Source: Streptomyces carpinensis (GTDB lineage: Bacteria; Actinomycetota; Actinomycetes; Streptomycetales; Streptomycetaceae). Taken from it: a stretch of DNA of 61,910 nt. The translations under genes were made by a program, and so were the position numbers. Under the pieces are notes generated by a model. The model saw nothing but the letters and a program-made list of their open reading frames with translations, did no database searches and was not told where the DNA came from. Below are positions 60,594 through 61,910 of this stretch, one piece after another. Numbering within the stretch: the stretch's first letter is position 1; each line of letters starts with the position of its first letter. The stretch covers positions 1 to 61,910 of the forward strand of contig NZ_MUBM01000093.1 in assembly GCF_002154505.1 (NCBI RefSeq), in the 5' to 3' direction.

Positions 60594-61910
60594 TCAGGTC
60601 GTACGCGCCGTTCCCGTGCCCTTCTCCGCGTCCAGCGCGTACACGCAGCGGTCCTTGCTGCAGGCGTAGACGACGCCGTCCCTGACCACCGGGGAGCCGG
60701 TGATCTCGCCGCCGGTCGCCAGCTTCCAACGCAGGCGGCCGTCGTCGGACTTGAGGGTGTAGAGGAGGTGGTCGGTGGAGCCGAAGTGGATACGGCCCTC
60801 GGCGACCGCCGGGGAGCCGACGATCTCGCCGCCCGCCTGGAAGCGCCACTTGGGCGTACCGGTCACCGCGTCCAGGGTGTAGAGCCCCTTGCCGCTGCCC
60901 ACGTGCACGTGCCCCGCCGCCACCAGCACGGGGTCGACGGACGCGCGGGCCTCGGTGGCGATGCGCCAGCGGTCGCGGCCGTCGGTGGCGTCGAGGGCGT
61001 AGACGGTGCCGAGGTAGTCGGCGAGGTAGACCCCGCCGCCCGTGACCGCCGGGCCGGGGGCGAAGGCCGGGGGGCAGAGGAAGACCGCGGGGGCCTCGAA
61101 GTGCCAGCGGACGTGGCCGCTCGCCACGTCGACGGCGAGCACGCGGGTGCCGGCGCTGACGTAGACGTGGCCGTCGGGGGCCGGGGTGATGCGCACCGGC
61201 ACACCGCCGCAGGAGGAGGCGTCGCCGATGGGGTAGGACCAGCGCTCCTCGCCTGTGCGGGCCTCCAGGGCGCGCAGTCGGGAGTCCTGCCAGACGTAGA
61301 CGGTGCCGTCGTGGACGGCGGGGCCGGCCTCGGGGGACTCGAAGTCGGTCTGGCAGCCGGCGATCTCCCACAGCTTCTGGCCGCCGCCGGCCTCCCAGGC
61401 CTGCACGCCGCCGCCGCGGGTGCCGGTGACGACCGTGCCCCGGTCGGCCCGGAGCGAATACACCCAGGCGTCCGTCTGGAGGCGCCAGAGGTCCGCGCCC
61501 TCGCGGGCGTCCAGGGCGTAGAGCGTCGGACCGTCGGAGGCGTGGATACGGCCGTCGGCCACCGCCATCGACCAGGCCACGTCCCGTGTCTTGAAGCGGC
61601 GGCGGCCGGTGGCCACGTCCAGGGCGTGCACCTCGAAGGAGGTGACGTAGACGAGATCGTCGGCGACGGACGGGGTGCCCCAGACGTCGTTGGACATGCG
61701 GAAGCGCCAGGGGCGCCAGCCGGTCGCCGTCTCCGGGTGCGCGGGCGGTGCGGCGGACACGGCGGGGTCTGCGCCGTTGACACCGGGCTGAGGGCCGGGG
61801 TGCCTGGTCCAGGAGGCGGCGAGGCCCGCCTCGGGCGGGGGCGCCTTGACGGCGGCGGCGCGGGCGTCGGCGACGCGCGGGCCGGGGCCGATGGGCACCT
61901 GGGCCCCGGC
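60594..61910 (-). CDS. afsK: AfsK-type kinase, C-terminal PQQ propeller (partial)
   Basis: Only the C-terminal 430 or so residues lie in the window; the frame is open to the right edge. About seven PQQ-like blades show W-x-F or W-x-Y, D-x-T-G and GTVYALDATDG motifs (GRIHASDGPTLYALDA; VVYACSKDRCVYALDA). AfsK of Streptomyces is a Ser/Thr kinase with this C-terminal propeller and phosphorylates AfsR. The afsR and afsS genes lie 2-5 kb away, which supports the assignment. The kinase domain is outside the window, so a plain PQQ-repeat protein remains possible. Confidence 0.75.
   Translation of the reverse strand, partial: AGAQVPIGPGPRVADARAAAVKAPPPEAGLAASWTRHPGPQPGVNGADPAVSAAPPAHPETATGWRPWRFRMSNDVWGTPSVADDLVYVTSFEVHALDVATGRRRFKTRDVAWSMAVADGRIHASDGPTLYALDAREGADLWRLQTDAWVYSLRADRGTVVTGTRGGGVQAWEAGGGQKLWEIAGCQTDFESPEAGPAVHDGTVYVWQDSRLRALEARTGEERWSYPIGDASSCGGVPVRITPAPDGHVYVSAGTRVLAVDVASGHVRWHFEAPAVFLCPPAFAPGPAVTGGGVYLADYLGTVYALDATDGRDRWRIATEARASVDPVLVAAGHVHVGSGKGLYTLDAVTGTPKWRFQAGGEIVGSPAVAEGRIHFGSTDHLLYTLKSDDGRLRWKLATGGEITGSPVVRDGVVYACSKDRCVYALDAEKGTGTARTT

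Overview
The window is high-GC actinobacterial DNA, almost certainly from a Streptomyces chromosome. The evidence is G/C at most third codon positions, GTG/TTG starts, ATGA-coupled operons, a deazaflavin (F420) gene, a SARP/NB-ARC/TPR regulator followed by an AfsS-type repeat peptide, and several Streptomyces-type insertion-sequence families. No rRNA, tRNA or CRISPR array was seen.

Layout. (1) 0.5-5.6 kb is a gene graveyard: a histidine-kinase tail, a frameshifted aldehyde dehydrogenase carrying an inserted CaiB-like segment, a broken GABA aminotransferase, and an IS110 transposase fused in frame to a PucR-type regulator that also has an amber stop. (2) 5.6-14.1 kb is an intact sugar-phosphate/phosphodiester-type locus: a UgpBAEC-like ABC transporter interleaved with a metallophosphodiesterase and a Tyr-type phosphatase, then an RpiR regulator divergent from a second metallophosphoesterase. 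Inverted repeats lie at both control regions. (3) 14.1-16.8 kb holds an IS30 remnant and a PAS-GAF-SpoIIE-HATPase sensor phosphatase. (4) 17.0-28.7 kb is a full aerobic phenylacetate catabolon: paaABCDE, paaN-J-F-H-G, paaI-K and paaR, with two PaaR-type operators. paaJ carries a frameshift in a G7 run. (5) 28.8-50.2 kb is accessory DNA. It has broken IS3, IS481/integrase-core, ISL3, IS4 and serine-recombinase genes, a MITE-like insertion, two short-chain dehydrogenase/XRE modules, Ku, a DUF952 protein, secreted proteins and small orphans. (6) 50.2-61.9 kb is core genome: fbiC coupled to cofC (F420 synthesis), a CehA-type metallohydrolase, then the afsR-afsS antibiotic/development regulatory pair and the C-terminal propeller of an AfsK-type kinase. 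A remnant of IS481 sits inside this last block.

How the genes work together. The paa genes convert phenylacetate to acetyl-CoA and succinyl-CoA under PaaR derepression. The 5.6-14 kb genes would import a phosphorylated compound and strip its phosphate. FbiC and CofC supply cofactor F420. AfsK phosphorylates AfsR, which drives afsS.

Most unusual: just downstream of the five-repeat AfsS-like peptide is a second small gene. It puts the same 12-residue D-x-HAT repeat behind a signal peptide, so it is predicted to be secreted. Also notable are the precise 350-bp MITE insertion inside the IS3 orfB and several in-frame chimeric ORFs at recombination junctions.
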